DNA from: JBKQVT01 sp963727245
GTDB taxonomy: Bacteria; Planctomycetota; Planctomycetia; Pirellulales; Thermoguttaceae
Assembly: GCA_963727245.1 (NCBI GenBank)
Contig: CAVSFO010000004.1
Span: forward strand, 389,114 to 453,113
Reading direction: 5' to 3'
Length of the DNA: 64,000 bases
Shown: in pieces, positions 7,601 to 17,832 of the stretch
Position numbering within the stretch: position 1 is the first letter of the stretch
Layout of the letters: each line of letters begins with the position of its first letter
Notes under the pieces: model-generated
Databases searched by the model: none
What the model was told of the DNA's origin: nothing
Seen by the model: the letters and a program-made list of their open reading frames with translations, nothing else
Program-made: the position numbers and the translations under genes

Positions 7601-9289
7601 TTACTCGCCCACCCGCGGCCGCAGGCGATTGGCCAGTCGCTGCAAGCCCGTGCTGCAATCGCCCGGGTCGAGATGGACCTGGATCAGGCTCATGCCCCCG
7701 GTGTCGGCCAAAGCGGTGCGCAACGCGGCATCGAACTCGCCCTCGCTGGCTACCTCGTAACCGGTGCCGCCGCCGAGCAACTCGGGCAGCTTGTGATACT
7801 GCCAGGGCTGAATGTCGTTGAAGGCGTGCTCGCCGGCGTACAGCAGCCGCTCCGTGCCGTAGCCCTTGTTGTCCAGCACGATGACGACCGGGTTGAAGCC
7901 GTAGCGGACGATGTTGGAAAGCTCCATGCCGGTCATCTGGAAGGCGCCGTCGCCGACCAGCACGATCGGCCGCAGTTCCGGCCGCGCGACCTGCACGCCC
8001 AGGGCCGCCGGAACGGCAAAGCCCATCGAGGTGTAGTAGGCCGGGCTGAGGAATTCCGTCTGCCGATGGATCACCAGGTCGATGGAGGCGAACAGGGCAT
8101 CGCCCGGATCGGCGATCACCACGGCGGAGTCGTCCAGGGCGAGGTTCAAGCGGGCGATCAGCCGGGTGATCGTGATGGGCTCGGCGGGCCGGAGTTGGAA
8201 ATGCTGGTTCAGGGCGCCCGGCGGCGCCGGCAGCGGTCGCGGCGGCGTCTTCAGCCCGGCGGCGATCAGGCCGTCGATGAAGTCGGGCAACTGCACGCCG
8301 TCGAAGTGGTGGTGGCTGATGCGGAGCATCTCGCTGGTGGCGTAAATGCAGCGGCCGGGATCGAGCTTGGCGGTGTACATGCCCAGGTTGATGTCGGTCA
8401 TGAAGGCGCCGAGGATGATGACGCAGTCGCTCTCCTCGACGAACTGGGTGACCTCCTCGCGGCCCATGCCGCCTTCGTAGATGCCGACGAACAGCGGATG
8501 CCGCTCGCTGACGACGCTCTTGTCCTGCATGGAGGCGGCCATGGGGATGCCCGCCCCCTCGGCCAGCGCCAGCAGCCGGTCTTGCAGGCCGAAACGATGG
8601 ATTTCCACCCCGGCGAGGATCACCGGCCGCCGCGCGGCGGAGATCCGCCGCACGGCTTCGGCCACCGCCTCGGAGAGCACCTCGGGATCGCTGGCGGGCT
8701 CTTGGATGTTCCGCACGTAGGGAGCGGCCGGCACGGTAAAGACCATGTCGCGGGGCAGCTCGATGTAGCCCGGCCGCCGATAACGCAGCACGGCGGCCAG
8801 GACGCGGTCGATCTCGCCGAAGGCCATTTGCGGGTCGTCCAGCACGGCGTCGGCGACGCAGAGGCGGTGGAAGACCTCGGACTGGGTGCTGAAATCCTTG
8901 ACCTTGTGGTGCAAGAGGGGATTGTTGAAGCGCTCCCGCAGGCCGGGCGCCCCGCTGATGACCACGACCGCCGACTTCTCGGCATAGGCGCCGGCGATCG
9001 AATTGCAGAGGCTCAGCCCACCTACGCAATAGGTCACGCAGACGGCGCCGATGCCGTTAATGCGCGCGTAGGCGTCGGCGGCGAAGCCGGCGCAGTCCTC
9101 GCGGGTGCAGCCGATGACGCGCAGCGGGCTGCGCTCGATCTGCGCATAGAACGAGAGCACGTAATCGCCCGGCACGCCGAACACGTCGCGGACGCCGCTT
9201 TCGCGCAGCCGCCGGATCAGGTACTCGCCGATCGACAGCCCAGAGACGGTCGCCGGGCGATCCGGGGCTGTGCTCTCGTTGTCACACAC
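7601..9289 (-). CDS. Thiamine-diphosphate-dependent 2-oxoacid decarboxylase (pyruvate/indolepyruvate decarboxylase family)
   Basis: A 562-residue protein, the usual length. The N-terminal pyrimidine-binding domain carries the catalytic Glu in CTREDCAGFAADAYAR. The active-site His pair lies in LLHHKVKDFSTQSEVF. The cofactor motif is GDGAFQMTGMELSNI...NKGYGTE, with Asn-Lys in place of the common Asn-Asn end. It should decarboxylate a 2-keto acid (pyruvate, phenyl-, indole- or branched-chain) to the aldehyde; the substrate cannot be told. The only start in range is a GTG at 9287-9289, which lies inside palindrome K1, so the true N-terminus is uncertain. serC is 83 bases upstream on the same strand. 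Confidence 0.85.
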   Translation of the reverse strand: MCDNESTAPDRPATVSGLSIGEYLIRRLRESGVRDVFGVPGDYVLSFYAQIERSPLRVIGCTREDCAGFAADAYARINGIGAVCVTYCVGGLSLCNSIAGAYAEKSAVVVISGAPGLRERFNNPLLHHKVKDFSTQSEVFHRLCVADAVLDDPQMAFGEIDRVLAAVLRYRRPGYIELPRDMVFTVPAAPYVRNIQEPASDPEVLSEAVAEAVRRISAARRPVILAGVEIHRFGLQDRLLALAEGAGIPMAASMQDKSVVSERHPLFVGIYEGGMGREEVTQFVEESDCVIILGAFMTDINLGMYTAKLDPGRCIYATSEMLRISHHHFDGVQLPDFIDGLIAAGLKTPPRPLPAPPGALNQHFQLRPAEPITITRLIARLNLALDDSAVVIADPGDALFASIDLVIHRQTEFLSPAYYTSMGFAVPAALGVQVARPELRPIVLVGDGAFQMTGMELSNIVRYGFNPVVIVLDNKGYGTERLLYAGEHAFNDIQPWQYHKLPELLGGGTGYEVASEGEFDAALRTALADTGGMSLIQVHLDPGDCSTGLQRLANRLRPRVGE

Positions 9290-9356
9290 AGGCCGTTCTC
9301 CCCCGTTGCGTCCCGCAGGGACGTTCGATAGTAGCCCAGCGATTCATCGCTGGGTA
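9284..9356. repeat. Repeat family K, copy 1
   Basis: Contains GTCCCGCAGGGACGTTCGAT and AGCCCAGCGATTCATCGCTGGGTA, two adjacent hairpins. It is almost identical over about 70 bases to 43817-43888. Both copies lie directly upstream of a minus-strand gene. The left end overlaps the GTG start of the decarboxylase. Confidence 0.8.
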
Positions 9357-9372
9357 ATTCTCGGCGACCCCG

Positions 9373-10472
9373 TCATTTTCCGCCGTGCTTGCTGCAGAAT
9401 TCCAACATGAACTCGCGCAGCGCCTGCACGCCCTCGATGGGCATGGCGTTATAGATCGAGGCCCGGCAGCCACCCACGCTGCGGTGCCCCTTCAGCTCGC
9501 AGAGGCCGCGGGCCGCCGCCTCCTTCAGGAAGGGCTCGTCCAGGGCGGCGTCGGCCAGGCGGAACGGCACGTTCATGATCGAGCGGCTTGCCGGCTGCGC
9601 GTGCGCTGGTAAAAACCGTTGGAGGCGTCGATGGTCTCGTAGAGCAACTGCGACTTCTTGCGGTTCAGCTCCGCCATCTTGTCCAGGCCGCCGATCTCGT
9701 CCAACAACCAGTCGGTGACCAGTTTGACCATGTAGATGGCGAACACCGGCGGCGTGTTCAACAGCGACTTGTTCTCCGCCATGGTGCGATAGTTGAGCAT
9801 CGAAGGCAGGTCCGCAGGCGATTTGGCCACCAGGTCGTCGCGAATGATGACGATGGTCACGCCCGCCGGCCCGGCGTTCTTCTGCGCACAGGCGAACAAC
9901 ACGCCGTAGCGGGCGACGGGCACGGGCCGGCAGAGGAAGTCGGACGACGAGTCGCAAACCAGCGGCACGTCGCCCACGTCGGGCTCGCCGGCGTACTGCA
10001 CCCCCTGGATCGTCTCGTTCGAGGTGATATAGGCATAGGCGGCGCCGGGGTCCAGTTTCAAGTCGGCCTGCTGGGGCGTGCGATCGTAGTTGGTCGCTTT
10101 GCCGTCCCAGGCCGTCCGCACGGTCCCCTGGGTCTTGGCCTCCTCGGACGCCTTCTTCGACCAGGTGCCGGTGACGATGTAGTCGGCCGGCTTGCCCGAG
10201 CCGCGCAAAAAGTTCAAGGGGATCATGCCGAATTGCAGCAAGGCCCCCCCCTGAAGGAAGAGGACGCGGTAGTTGTCCGGGATGGCCAGGAGCGTGCGGA
10301 GGTTGGCCTCCGCCTGCTCGATGATTTTCGAGAACTGCTTGGACCGGTGGGAGATTTCCAGGATGGAAATGCCTGCGCCGGGCAGCGCCACCAGATCGCG
10401 TTGGGCCTCTTCCAAGGCGGGCAGCGGCAGGACCGCCGGGCCGGGAGAAAAATTGTAGACGCGCTTTTCCAT
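9373..10472 (-). CDS. serC: Phosphoserine aminotransferase, with one frameshift
   Basis: Converts 3-phosphohydroxypyruvate to phosphoserine using pyridoxal phosphate (serine pathway). The start is MEKRVYNFSPGPAVLPLPAL. The PLP-binding Lys is in ACAQKNAGPAGV. The C-terminal signature GHRSVGGCRASIYNAMP is present but in a different frame. The break is near 9588-9592, where coding-strand AGCCGG would read through as AGCCCGG, giving ARS-IMNVPFRL. The domain is otherwise complete at about 366 residues. Because serC is a core gene and one base restores it, I treat it as functional with a likely consensus error. Confidence 0.88.
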
Positions 10473-10568
10473 GTTCGTTTCCTGCTGGGGAAGACAAAAT
10501 CGACTCGGAACGAAAGCAAATTCCGCTCCAAGTGTAACGAAAACCTCAATCCTGTCCAGGCGGCGCAA

Positions 10569-10648
10569 GGGGGACAGTCCCATTTTCGCGGCGAGGACGC
10601 CTGTTGGTAAGCAACGCTGTCCGCGCCGCGAAAATCGGGACAGTCCCC
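10569..10648. repeat. Palindrome family F, copy 1
   Basis: Arms GGGGACAGTCCCATTTTCGC and the complement GCGAAAATCGGGACAGTCCC flank about 35 bases. It lies between the serC promoter side and the end of the Nudix gene. Other copies are at 34097, 57737 and (degenerate) 60852. Confidence 0.85.
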
Positions 10649-10669
10649 TGTGAACGCCTACGGGATCCT

Positions 10670-11194
10670 CTAGCGGACGAAATAGAGCCCCATAAAAATC
10701 TTCGGATCGATGATAATCCCCGCGCGGCGCCTGTCCGCCAGCCAGGCGTTGATCCCCTCCAGCGGCGCCAGGATGACCTCGATCTGTTCGCTGGCATCAC
10801 CGCCGCCGGCGGCCACCTTCTGCGCCCCTTCGGCGAGAAAAAAGTGGAAACTCTCGTTGGTCAGGCCCGCCGAACTCGGGCCCTCCAGCAACCACCGCCA
10901 CCGTGGGGCCTCGTAGCCGGTTTCTTCCAGCAGCTCGCGGCGGGCCGCCTCGATCAGGGCCTCGTTGGCCGCGGCGGGGCTGTCGCCGGCCAGACCGGCC
11001 GGCAATTCGAGCACCTGGGCATGGACCGGAATCCGGTACTGTTGGACCAGCACCAACTGCCGGTCCTCCGTGATCGGCAAAATCACCACGCCGCCGGAGA
11101 CGTTGACGCGCTCGACCCATTCCCAATGACCGGCGGCCACCAGGCGCGTGAATTTTCCCTCCGCAAGCACGCGGATCGGTTCAGATTGGCTCAT
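10670..11194 (-). CDS. Nudix hydrolase, ADP-ribose pyrophosphatase type
   Basis: A 174-residue protein. The Nudix box spans about residues 66-88: a Gly start in AGLAGD and the core ARRELLEETGY. Pro at ELPAG just before the box and the preceding VQQYRIPVHAQVLE strand are typical of ADP-ribose/NudF-like members. It probably hydrolyses a nucleoside diphosphate sugar to nucleoside monophosphate plus a phosphosugar. It stands alone on the minus strand, 86 bases from the divergent-side palindrome F1. Confidence 0.88.
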   Translation of the reverse strand: MSQSEPIRVLAEGKFTRLVAAGHWEWVERVNVSGGVVILPITEDRQLVLVQQYRIPVHAQVLELPAGLAGDSPAAANEALIEAARRELLEETGYEAPRWRWLLEGPSSAGLTNESFHFFLAEGAQKVAAGGGDASEQIEVILAPLEGINAWLADRRRAGIIIDPKIFMGLYFVR

Positions 11195-11348
11195 GGGGCT
11201 CCCTCATCGAGGTCCGTCGATCTGCGTTTACCTTAATGGATGCGTCGCGGCAGGACAACCGGGGGACCGCCGGTACGCGGCGGCGGCCAGTTTACAACCT
11301 GCCAAGAGAAAGCTATAAATTGATTACCCCCAAAAAGGGCCGTTAAAC

Positions 11349-12845
11349 ATGGCCGACGCCGACATTCTCGACCGCCAGCAGGAAAACCGCGACAAGACGG
11401 GAGTGGCCCTCTCTTCGTTGCTGGCGGCCAGCGTGCTGACCCTGCTGAAGTTGATCGTCGGACTGGCCACCAACAGCCTCGGCATCCTCTCCGAAGCCGC
11501 CCATTCCGCCTTGGACCTGCTGGCCGCCGGCGTGACGCTCTTCGCGGTCCGCGTCTCCGGCCGGCCGGCAAGCCGGGAATATACCTACGGCCGCGGCAAG
11601 TTCGAAAACCTCTCCGCCCTCTTTGAAACCCTGCTCTTGTTAGTCACCTGCCTGTGGATCGTCTACAAAGCGATCCAACGCCTGTACTTCAAGCACGGCA
11701 CGGAAGTCACCGTCAACCGTTGGGCGTTTGCCGTCGTCCTCCTGTCGATGGCGGTCGATTTCTCCCGCTCCCGGGCGCTGGGCCACTTTGCCCGCAAGTA
11801 CCAAAGCCAGGCCCTGGAGGCCGACGCCCTGCACTTTTCCACCGACATCTGGTCTTCCGGGGTGGTGCTGCTGGGGCTGGCGGGCATGTGGCTGGCGGGC
11901 CGCTGGAACATGCCCTGGCTGACCAACGCCGACACGGTGGCCGCCCTCGGCGTGGCCGTCATCATCGTCGGGGTCAGCTTGCGACTGGGCAAGAAATCGC
12001 TCGACGACCTGCTGGACCGCATTCCCGTCGATCTGCAAGAGCGGGTGGCCCAAGCGGCGGGCCAAGTGGCCGGCGTGTTGCAGGTCACCAAGGTCCGATT
12101 GCGGCGCAGCGGCCCGGAAATCTTCGCCGACGTGACCCTTTCGGTCGGCCAGGCCACCAGTTTTGAGAAGGCCCATGAAATCGCCGACCATGCGGCGGCG
12201 GCCGTGCGCGCGATGCTGCCCCGGGCGGACGTGGTCGTCCATGCCGAGCCCGTCGTGGCGCCGGAGGAGGAACTGACCACCACCGTCCGCGTGCTGGCGG
12301 CCCGTCACTCGCTGGGCGCGCACGGCATCCGCATCTTCGACGACGCGGCGGAGCGCTGGATCGAACTCCACCTCGAAGTCAGCGGCCGGCTCAGCGTCGA
12401 GGAAGCCCACCGGCAGGCCACGGAGTTCGAGAAGGAACTCCGCGCCACGGTGCCGGGGCTGGGGCGGATCGTCTCCCACCTCGAGCCGGTTGGCGACGCG
12501 ACCGCCACGGTCCGGGGGGAGCCGGCTGCCCAGACGCAAATTCTCGCCGCCCTGGCCGATTTCTACCGCAAACACGGCTTCCCGCTGGATCCCCACAACA
12601 TCGTCGCCCAGTGGGCCGGCGGCGAGTTGCAGGTCTCCTTCCATTGCCGCCTGGGGGCGGCCACGGCCTTGACCGAAGCCCACGACTTGACCGTCCGCCT
12701 GGAGGAGTTTCTCCGCGGCCGGATCCGCAACTTGGGTCGCGTGGTCATTCACGTCGAGCCGGTCAAAACGAGCGGCCGGGCGCGGATCCAAGCTAGGTCC
12801 CGCCCCCGCAGCCCACGCCCACCGGCTGCGTCCGGTGGGAATTGA
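11349..12845 (+). CDS. Cation diffusion facilitator with three tandem C-terminal modules
   Basis: A 498-residue protein. The membrane part (about 1-210) has the CDF signature: AAHSALDLLAAG in TM2 and DALHFSTDIWSSG in TM5, giving the HxxxD metal sites. The usual CDF protein ends about 90 residues after the membrane part. This one continues for about 270 residues as three similar alpha/beta modules, ending in VVVHAEPV, IVSHLEPV and VVIHVEPV. The repeated His-x-Glu-Pro end fits three tandem ZT-dimer domains. It probably exports Zn, Co, Fe or Cd from the cytoplasm. The final residues (PPAASGGN) come from a palindromic repeat. Confidence 0.88.
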   Translation: MADADILDRQQENRDKTGVALSSLLAASVLTLLKLIVGLATNSLGILSEAAHSALDLLAAGVTLFAVRVSGRPASREYTYGRGKFENLSALFETLLLLVTCLWIVYKAIQRLYFKHGTEVTVNRWAFAVVLLSMAVDFSRSRALGHFARKYQSQALEADALHFSTDIWSSGVVLLGLAGMWLAGRWNMPWLTNADTVAALGVAVIIVGVSLRLGKKSLDDLLDRIPVDLQERVAQAAGQVAGVLQVTKVRLRRSGPEIFADVTLSVGQATSFEKAHEIADHAAAAVRAMLPRADVVVHAEPVVAPEEELTTTVRVLAARHSLGAHGIRIFDDAAERWIELHLEVSGRLSVEEAHRQATEFEKELRATVPGLGRIVSHLEPVGDATATVRGEPAAQTQILAALADFYRKHGFPLDPHNIVAQWAGGELQVSFHCRLGAATALTEAHDLTVRLEEFLRGRIRNLGRVVIHVEPVKTSGRARIQARSRPRSPRPPAASGGN

Positions 12846-12898
12846 AGTGGTAAGCGGCGCCATTTCCGGCGCCCTTCCCACCGGACGCAGCCGGTGGG
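12818..12898. repeat. Paired hairpins at the end of the cation-efflux gene
   Basis: CCCACCGGCTGCGTCCGGTG (12818 onward) and CCCACCGGACGCAGCCGGTG (12877 onward) are each hairpins and are inverted relative to each other. The first encodes the last residues of the upstream protein and the stop at 12845 follows at once. Downstream (about 12975-13012) is a short tandem tract of CCCTGGTCCC type, also seen at 32618-32655 and 49301-49337. Confidence 0.75.
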
Positions 12899-13089
12899 CT
12901 TAGGTTGCGGGAATCACCGGGGCCGCTGCCTGCCCCCCATCTTCCCCATTACCCCCGCGTTCCCTTATTGCCCTCCCTGGTCCCTGGTCCCCGGCCCCTG
13001 GTCCCTCGTTTGCCGTAGCACATTTCCGCAAACCAAGATAAACTCACGAAGATATTTTGTATCCACTGGAATCATTGCGCGGAGGCGTC

Positions 13090-14322
13090 ATGCCGCACCG
13101 GCCCTTCCGATTCGTTCATGCCAGTGATTTCCACCTGGAAATGCCGTTCGGCGGGCTGGCCGAGGTGCCCGATCCCCTGCGGGAGCCGCTGATCGAGGCG
13201 GCCTACACGGCGGCCACCCGGGTCTTCGATGCGGTCCTGGCCGAGGAGGCCGAATTTCTCGTCCTCTCCGGCGATGTGCTGCACTCGCCACAGACCGGCC
13301 CGCGCGGGCCGCTGTTCCTCTGCCAACAGTTTGCCCGGCTGGCCCAACGGCAAATCCCCGTCTATTGGGCCACCGGCGGCGTCGATCCGCCCGAGGTTTG
13401 GCCGCCGGTCATCGCGCTTCCCGAGAACGTTCACCTCGCGGTCCGCGGCCGCGTCTCGGAACTGATCCACCAGCGCGACGCCGCGCCGCTGGCGCGGCTG
13501 CTGCTGCACGGCCGCGACGGCAACCGCCTGGTGCGAGCGAGCGATTTCAATCCCGACCCGGCCGGCCTCTACTCCATCGCCGTCGTGCATGGGACGGTCG
13601 AGACGGCGGCGTTGGGATCGCGGGGCATCGACTACTGGGCCCTGGGCGGCCGCCATGACCGCAGCACGTTGTTCAGCGCGCCGCAGATGGCCCATTATGC
13701 CGGCAGCCCGCAAGGCCGGCGGCCCGACGAGGCCGGCGTCCACGGCTGCACGCTCGTTCAGGTCGACGAAAACCGCCAGGCGCGGACCCACCTCGTGCCC
13801 ACCGACGCGGTCCGCTTTCTCGGCGGGCGCGTCGTCGTCGACGAGTCGACCGGCCGAGGCGACCTGGAATCGCTCTTGCGCGAAAGCATGCACGCGCTGG
13901 TGGAAGCCACGCCGAACCTGGACCTGTTGGTCTCCTGGACCGTTGCCGGCAGCGGGCCGCTTATCGCGCAGTTGCGGCGCGGCAAGCTGGCCGGCGAACT
14001 GCTCGGCACGCTGCGGAGCGAGCAGGCAGCGGGCACGCCGACCGCCTGGAGCGTGTCGATCGAGGTCGAGCCGGGGGCCGGATTGCCGCCGGAGTGGTAC
14101 GAGCAGGAGACGATCCGCGGCGATTTTCTCCGCGCGATTCGCCAGTTCGAGGTCAACCAGAGCGAGCCGCTGGGGCTGGAAAATTACCTGTCCGAGGCCC
14201 ATCTGGCCGGCGCCATGGCGTCGGCCGCCGCGATGGCCGACCAGGCGGTCCGCCAGGCCGTGCTCCGCGATGCGGCCTGGTTGGGCGCCGATCTGCTCAG
14301 CGGAGAGGAAGTGCAATCGTGA
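13090..14322 (+). CDS. SbcD/YhaO-like DNA repair metallophosphoesterase
   Basis: A 410-residue protein. The ATG at 13090 has GGAGG 4 bases upstream. Phosphoesterase motifs: FVHASDFHLEMPF (D-x-H), FLVLSGDVLHS (GD), and later VVHGTVE with LGGRHDRSTL where GxxH appears. A GNHD-type motif is replaced by WATGGVDPPE (residues about 93-102), which is unusual because the conserved Asn-His is missing. The C-terminal half is the adaptor region that joins the ATPase. The stop overlaps the GTG of the next gene (GTGA), so the two are translationally coupled. Probably a nuclease subunit acting on DNA ends, as in the YhaO/YhaN family. Confidence 0.8.
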   Translation: MPHRPFRFVHASDFHLEMPFGGLAEVPDPLREPLIEAAYTAATRVFDAVLAEEAEFLVLSGDVLHSPQTGPRGPLFLCQQFARLAQRQIPVYWATGGVDPPEVWPPVIALPENVHLAVRGRVSELIHQRDAAPLARLLLHGRDGNRLVRASDFNPDPAGLYSIAVVHGTVETAALGSRGIDYWALGGRHDRSTLFSAPQMAHYAGSPQGRRPDEAGVHGCTLVQVDENRQARTHLVPTDAVRFLGGRVVVDESTGRGDLESLLRESMHALVEATPNLDLLVSWTVAGSGPLIAQLRRGKLAGELLGTLRSEQAAGTPTAWSVSIEVEPGAGLPPEWYEQETIRGDFLRAIRQFEVNQSEPLGLENYLSEAHLAGAMASAAAMADQAVRQAVLRDAAWLGADLLSGEEVQS

Positions 14323-17300
14323 AAATCACCGCCCTGGAAATCGACGGCTACGGCGCCTGGAGCGGATTGAAGATCGAGCGCCTTGCCGACGGTTTGAACG
14401 TCCTCTACGGGCCGAACGAGGCGGGCAAGACCACCCTGCTCTGCTTCCTCCGCTCGGTGCTCTACGGCTTCGCGCCGAGCGGCGGCATTACTTGCCCCCG
14501 CTCCGCGGCGGACGACCCGGCGGTTGGATCGAAGTGGCCGGGCCCGCCGGCCGCTTCCAGATCGCCCGCCACGACGACGGCGGCGGACAGCCGGGCGGCG
14601 AAGAGATAACCTTGACCGCCGCCGACGGAACCCGGCAGGGCGAGCATCTGCTCAAGGTCTTGCTGTCGAACATCGACGAGCCCATCTTCAGCAACGTCTT
14701 CGCCGTCGGACTCCGCGAAATGCAGGAACTCGGCACGCTCAGCGACGGCGACGCCGCCGAGTTCCTTTACAATCTCAGCGCGGGCGTGGATCGCGTCTCG
14801 CTGGTCGACGTGCTGGGCGAATTGGAAACCTCGCGCAATCGCATCCTCGACCGCAGCGGCGGCCCCTGCCAGGTCGCCCAACTGCTGGCCGAACGGGAAA
14901 AACTCCGCCAGGACATCGAACAGCTCGACGACCTCATGCGCCGCTACGGCCAACTGGCCGGCGAGCAACTGCTGCTCGACCGCGAAATCGCCCGGCTCGA
15001 GGAAGAAAAAACCCGCACGGACTATGAGTTGCGGGTGGTCGAGCTGGCCATCGGACTGGGCGACTCGTGGCGGCGGCGGGCGGCCATGGACGACGAATTG
15101 GCCGCCTTGGGACCGCAATCGCCCATGCCCGAGGATGCCGTGGGCCGGCTCGACGCCCTGAACGGGCACATGCGCAAGTGCCAACAGCAAGTGGACGAAC
15201 TTCGCCACCAGCGTCGCGATCTGCGCAGCGAGGGCTCGGCGCTGAGCATCAGCGATGCCCTCCGCCGGCAGGCCCCCCGCATCGAGGCCATGCAGGAACA
15301 ACTCCCCTGGATCGCCGCCCTGCAAGGCCAGGTGGGCGGCCTGGAGAAGGAGATCGCCGACGCCAGGGCGGCCATCGCGGCTGAACTCAAACAACTCGGC
15401 TTGGACGGCGGGGAGGGGCCGCCGCTGCTGCCCGCGCTTTCCGCCCGCAGCATGGCGCTGCTGCGCTCGGCCGCCCGGGCGATAGGCCCCTGCCGGCAGC
15501 GCGTGGCCCAGGCGCGCCAGTCCGCCGCGGCCGCCGAGGAGGCGGCCCGGCGCTGGCCTCGCGGCTCGACGCCGCCTTGAGCGTCCGCGAGGACCGGCAG
15601 TTGCCCGCCGCCATCGACCGGGCCGGCAGCCTGCTGGCGCAACTGCGCCGCCGCATCCAGATCGAGCAGCGGCTGGACCAGATCAGCGGCTGCCAGCAGG
15701 ACCTCGAGGCGCAGAGCCGCCGCCTGCTCGGCCGCCAGTTGCCGTCCGCTTGGGCGCTGGCCGGACTGGGAACGATCTTCGTCCTGGGCGTCGTGCTGGT
15801 CATGGCCGGCCTGTTCATGCCCACTGCGATCACCGGCTCGCTGGGCTGGGCCCTGGCGGTGCTGGGGGCGGCCGGGACGATCGCCGCCGGGCTGGGCAAG
15901 ATCATGCTGGAACGCTCCAACTCCGGGCGGCTCGATGCCTGCCAGAAACAGATCGGCATGGTCCAGTTGCAAGTCAAGCAGGCCGCCGACGACCGCGATG
16001 CACTGGATGCACAGCTTCCGCACGGCGGCGGTCCGATCGCCGCCCGCCTGGCCGCGGCCGAGAAGGACCTAGCCTCGCTTGAGGAGTTGCTGCCGCTGGA
16101 GACCCGGCGGGCCGCCTTGGGACAGGAGGCCGCCGCGGCCGGCCAGCGCGCGAGCCAGGCCGAGCACGACTTCACCGCGGCCCGGCGCCGCTGGCGCGAG
16201 GTCTTGCTCCAGACCGGCTTGCCGCGCAGCTTTGCTCCCAAGCAACTGAAACAGTTGACGCGGCGCTGCGATCAGATCGCCCAGGTACAGCGGCAATTGA
16301 CCCAGCGGACCGAGGACCTGGCCCATCGCCGCCGCGAGTTGGACTCTATTACCGGGCGCATTGCCCAGCTTGTCGCCGACGCCGGGATCGACGCCGGCCC
16401 CGGTGAGCCGGCCGAGCAACTCCGCCGTCTCGCCGATGCCCTGGGCCGGCAAGCGACCGAGCTGGCCCGCCGCGACGCCATCCGCCAACAACTGCGGCGC
16501 ATTGGCCGGCGGCGCGAAAAACTCGAAGAGGCCGTGGGCCGGCTGCGCCGCCGTCGCCGCGAGTTGCTGCGCGACTCGGCGCGCGCGACGAGCAGGAATT
16601 TCGCCGCCGCGCCGTCGAGGCCGCCCGCGCCGACGTGCTGCGGCGCGAGCGCCAGGAGGTCGCCCGCGAGATTACCGCGGCCATTGCCGGCCATTGTCCG
16701 CAAGAGGCCGTCGGCCGGCAACTTTCTGGCGCTGCGGGCGGAGCGTTGGAACCCCGTCGGGATGAATTGCTCGCCGGCGCGGCCGCCGCTGACGCGGCGC
16801 TCAAAGAGCGCTTCGAGCGGCGCGGCCGGCTTGCCGAGCAGTTGCAGGCCCTGGCCGACGATCGCCAACTGGCCCGCAAGCAACTCGATTTGGCCATCGT
16901 TCAGCAGCGGCTCGACGAGGCGGTGCGGCGCTGGCAGGTGTTGGCGGCAACGTGCCGCACGCTGGACCTGGTTCGGGCCACGTTCGAGCAGCAGCGGCAG
17001 CCGGAGACGCTGCAAGAGGCCTCCGGATACTTGCAGCGGCTGACGGAGGGCCGCTACGGCCGCGTCTGGACGCCGTTGGGCGGGCACGTGCTGCGCGTCG
17101 ACGATGCCGAGGGTCATGCCCTGCCGGTCGAGGCGTTGAGCCGCGGCACGCGCGAGCAACTGTTCCTCAGCCTGCGGCTGGCGCTGGCCGCCTGTTATGC
17201 GCGGCGCGGGCGCCGTTGCCCTTGGTGCTGGACGACGTGCTGGTGAACTTCGACACGCGGCGGGCGGAGGCCGCGGTGGCCGTATTGCGCGATTTTGCCG

Positions 17301-17665
17301 CCGCCGGCCACCAGGTGCTGGTCTTTACCTGTCACGAGCACATGCTGCGGATGTTCCAATCGCTGAAGGTGCCTGCCGGCCGGCTGCCCGACGCCCGCGA
17401 GTCCGTACACGCCGCCGTGGTCTTCGAGGAGCCGGCGAAAGAGCGTCCCAAGCGGGCGCGGAAATCGCCGGCGCCGCGCAAGACTGCCGCCCGCATCAAG
17501 CCGCCGGAGTTGCCAGAGGGCGCCGCCGGTCAACGGCGCGACGACGAGCCTGGCGACGACGTGCCCTGGGAGGCGGGGGTGGAGGCGGACTTTGGCGACG
17601 CCGACGACGAGGATTGGGACGACGACCAGGGGCATCATGGCGAAGGCGGCGCCGCCGCGGCATAG
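14319..17665 (+). CDS. SbcC/YhaN-like AAA ATPase with central TM pair, four frameshifts
   Basis: Partner ATPase of the preceding nuclease. GTG start at 14319; N-terminus KITALEIDGYGAWSG and Walker A YGPNEAGKTTLL. Long coiled coils follow. Near 15750-15900 there are two TM helices (LAGLGTIFVLGVVLVMAG and a second), typical of YhaN rather than SbcC. The signature VEALSRGTREQLFLSLRLAL and Walker B PLPLVLDDVLVNFD are at the C-terminus, then an Asp/Glu-rich tail. The frame changes at about 14480, 15552, 16588 and 17212. Each is repaired by restoring one G or C in a short G/C run. About 1,115 residues when repaired. Probably functional, with a poor local consensus. Confidence 0.82.
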
Positions 17666-17733
17666 CGAGTCCCGGGCGTAAGACGCGGGGATGACGTTAA
17701 TGCTTCGCTTAGCCCGGATTATTCACCGCGTGC

Positions 17734-17813
<80 letters not shown>

Positions 17814-17832
17814 GCGGGGCCCTCGGCGCGGC

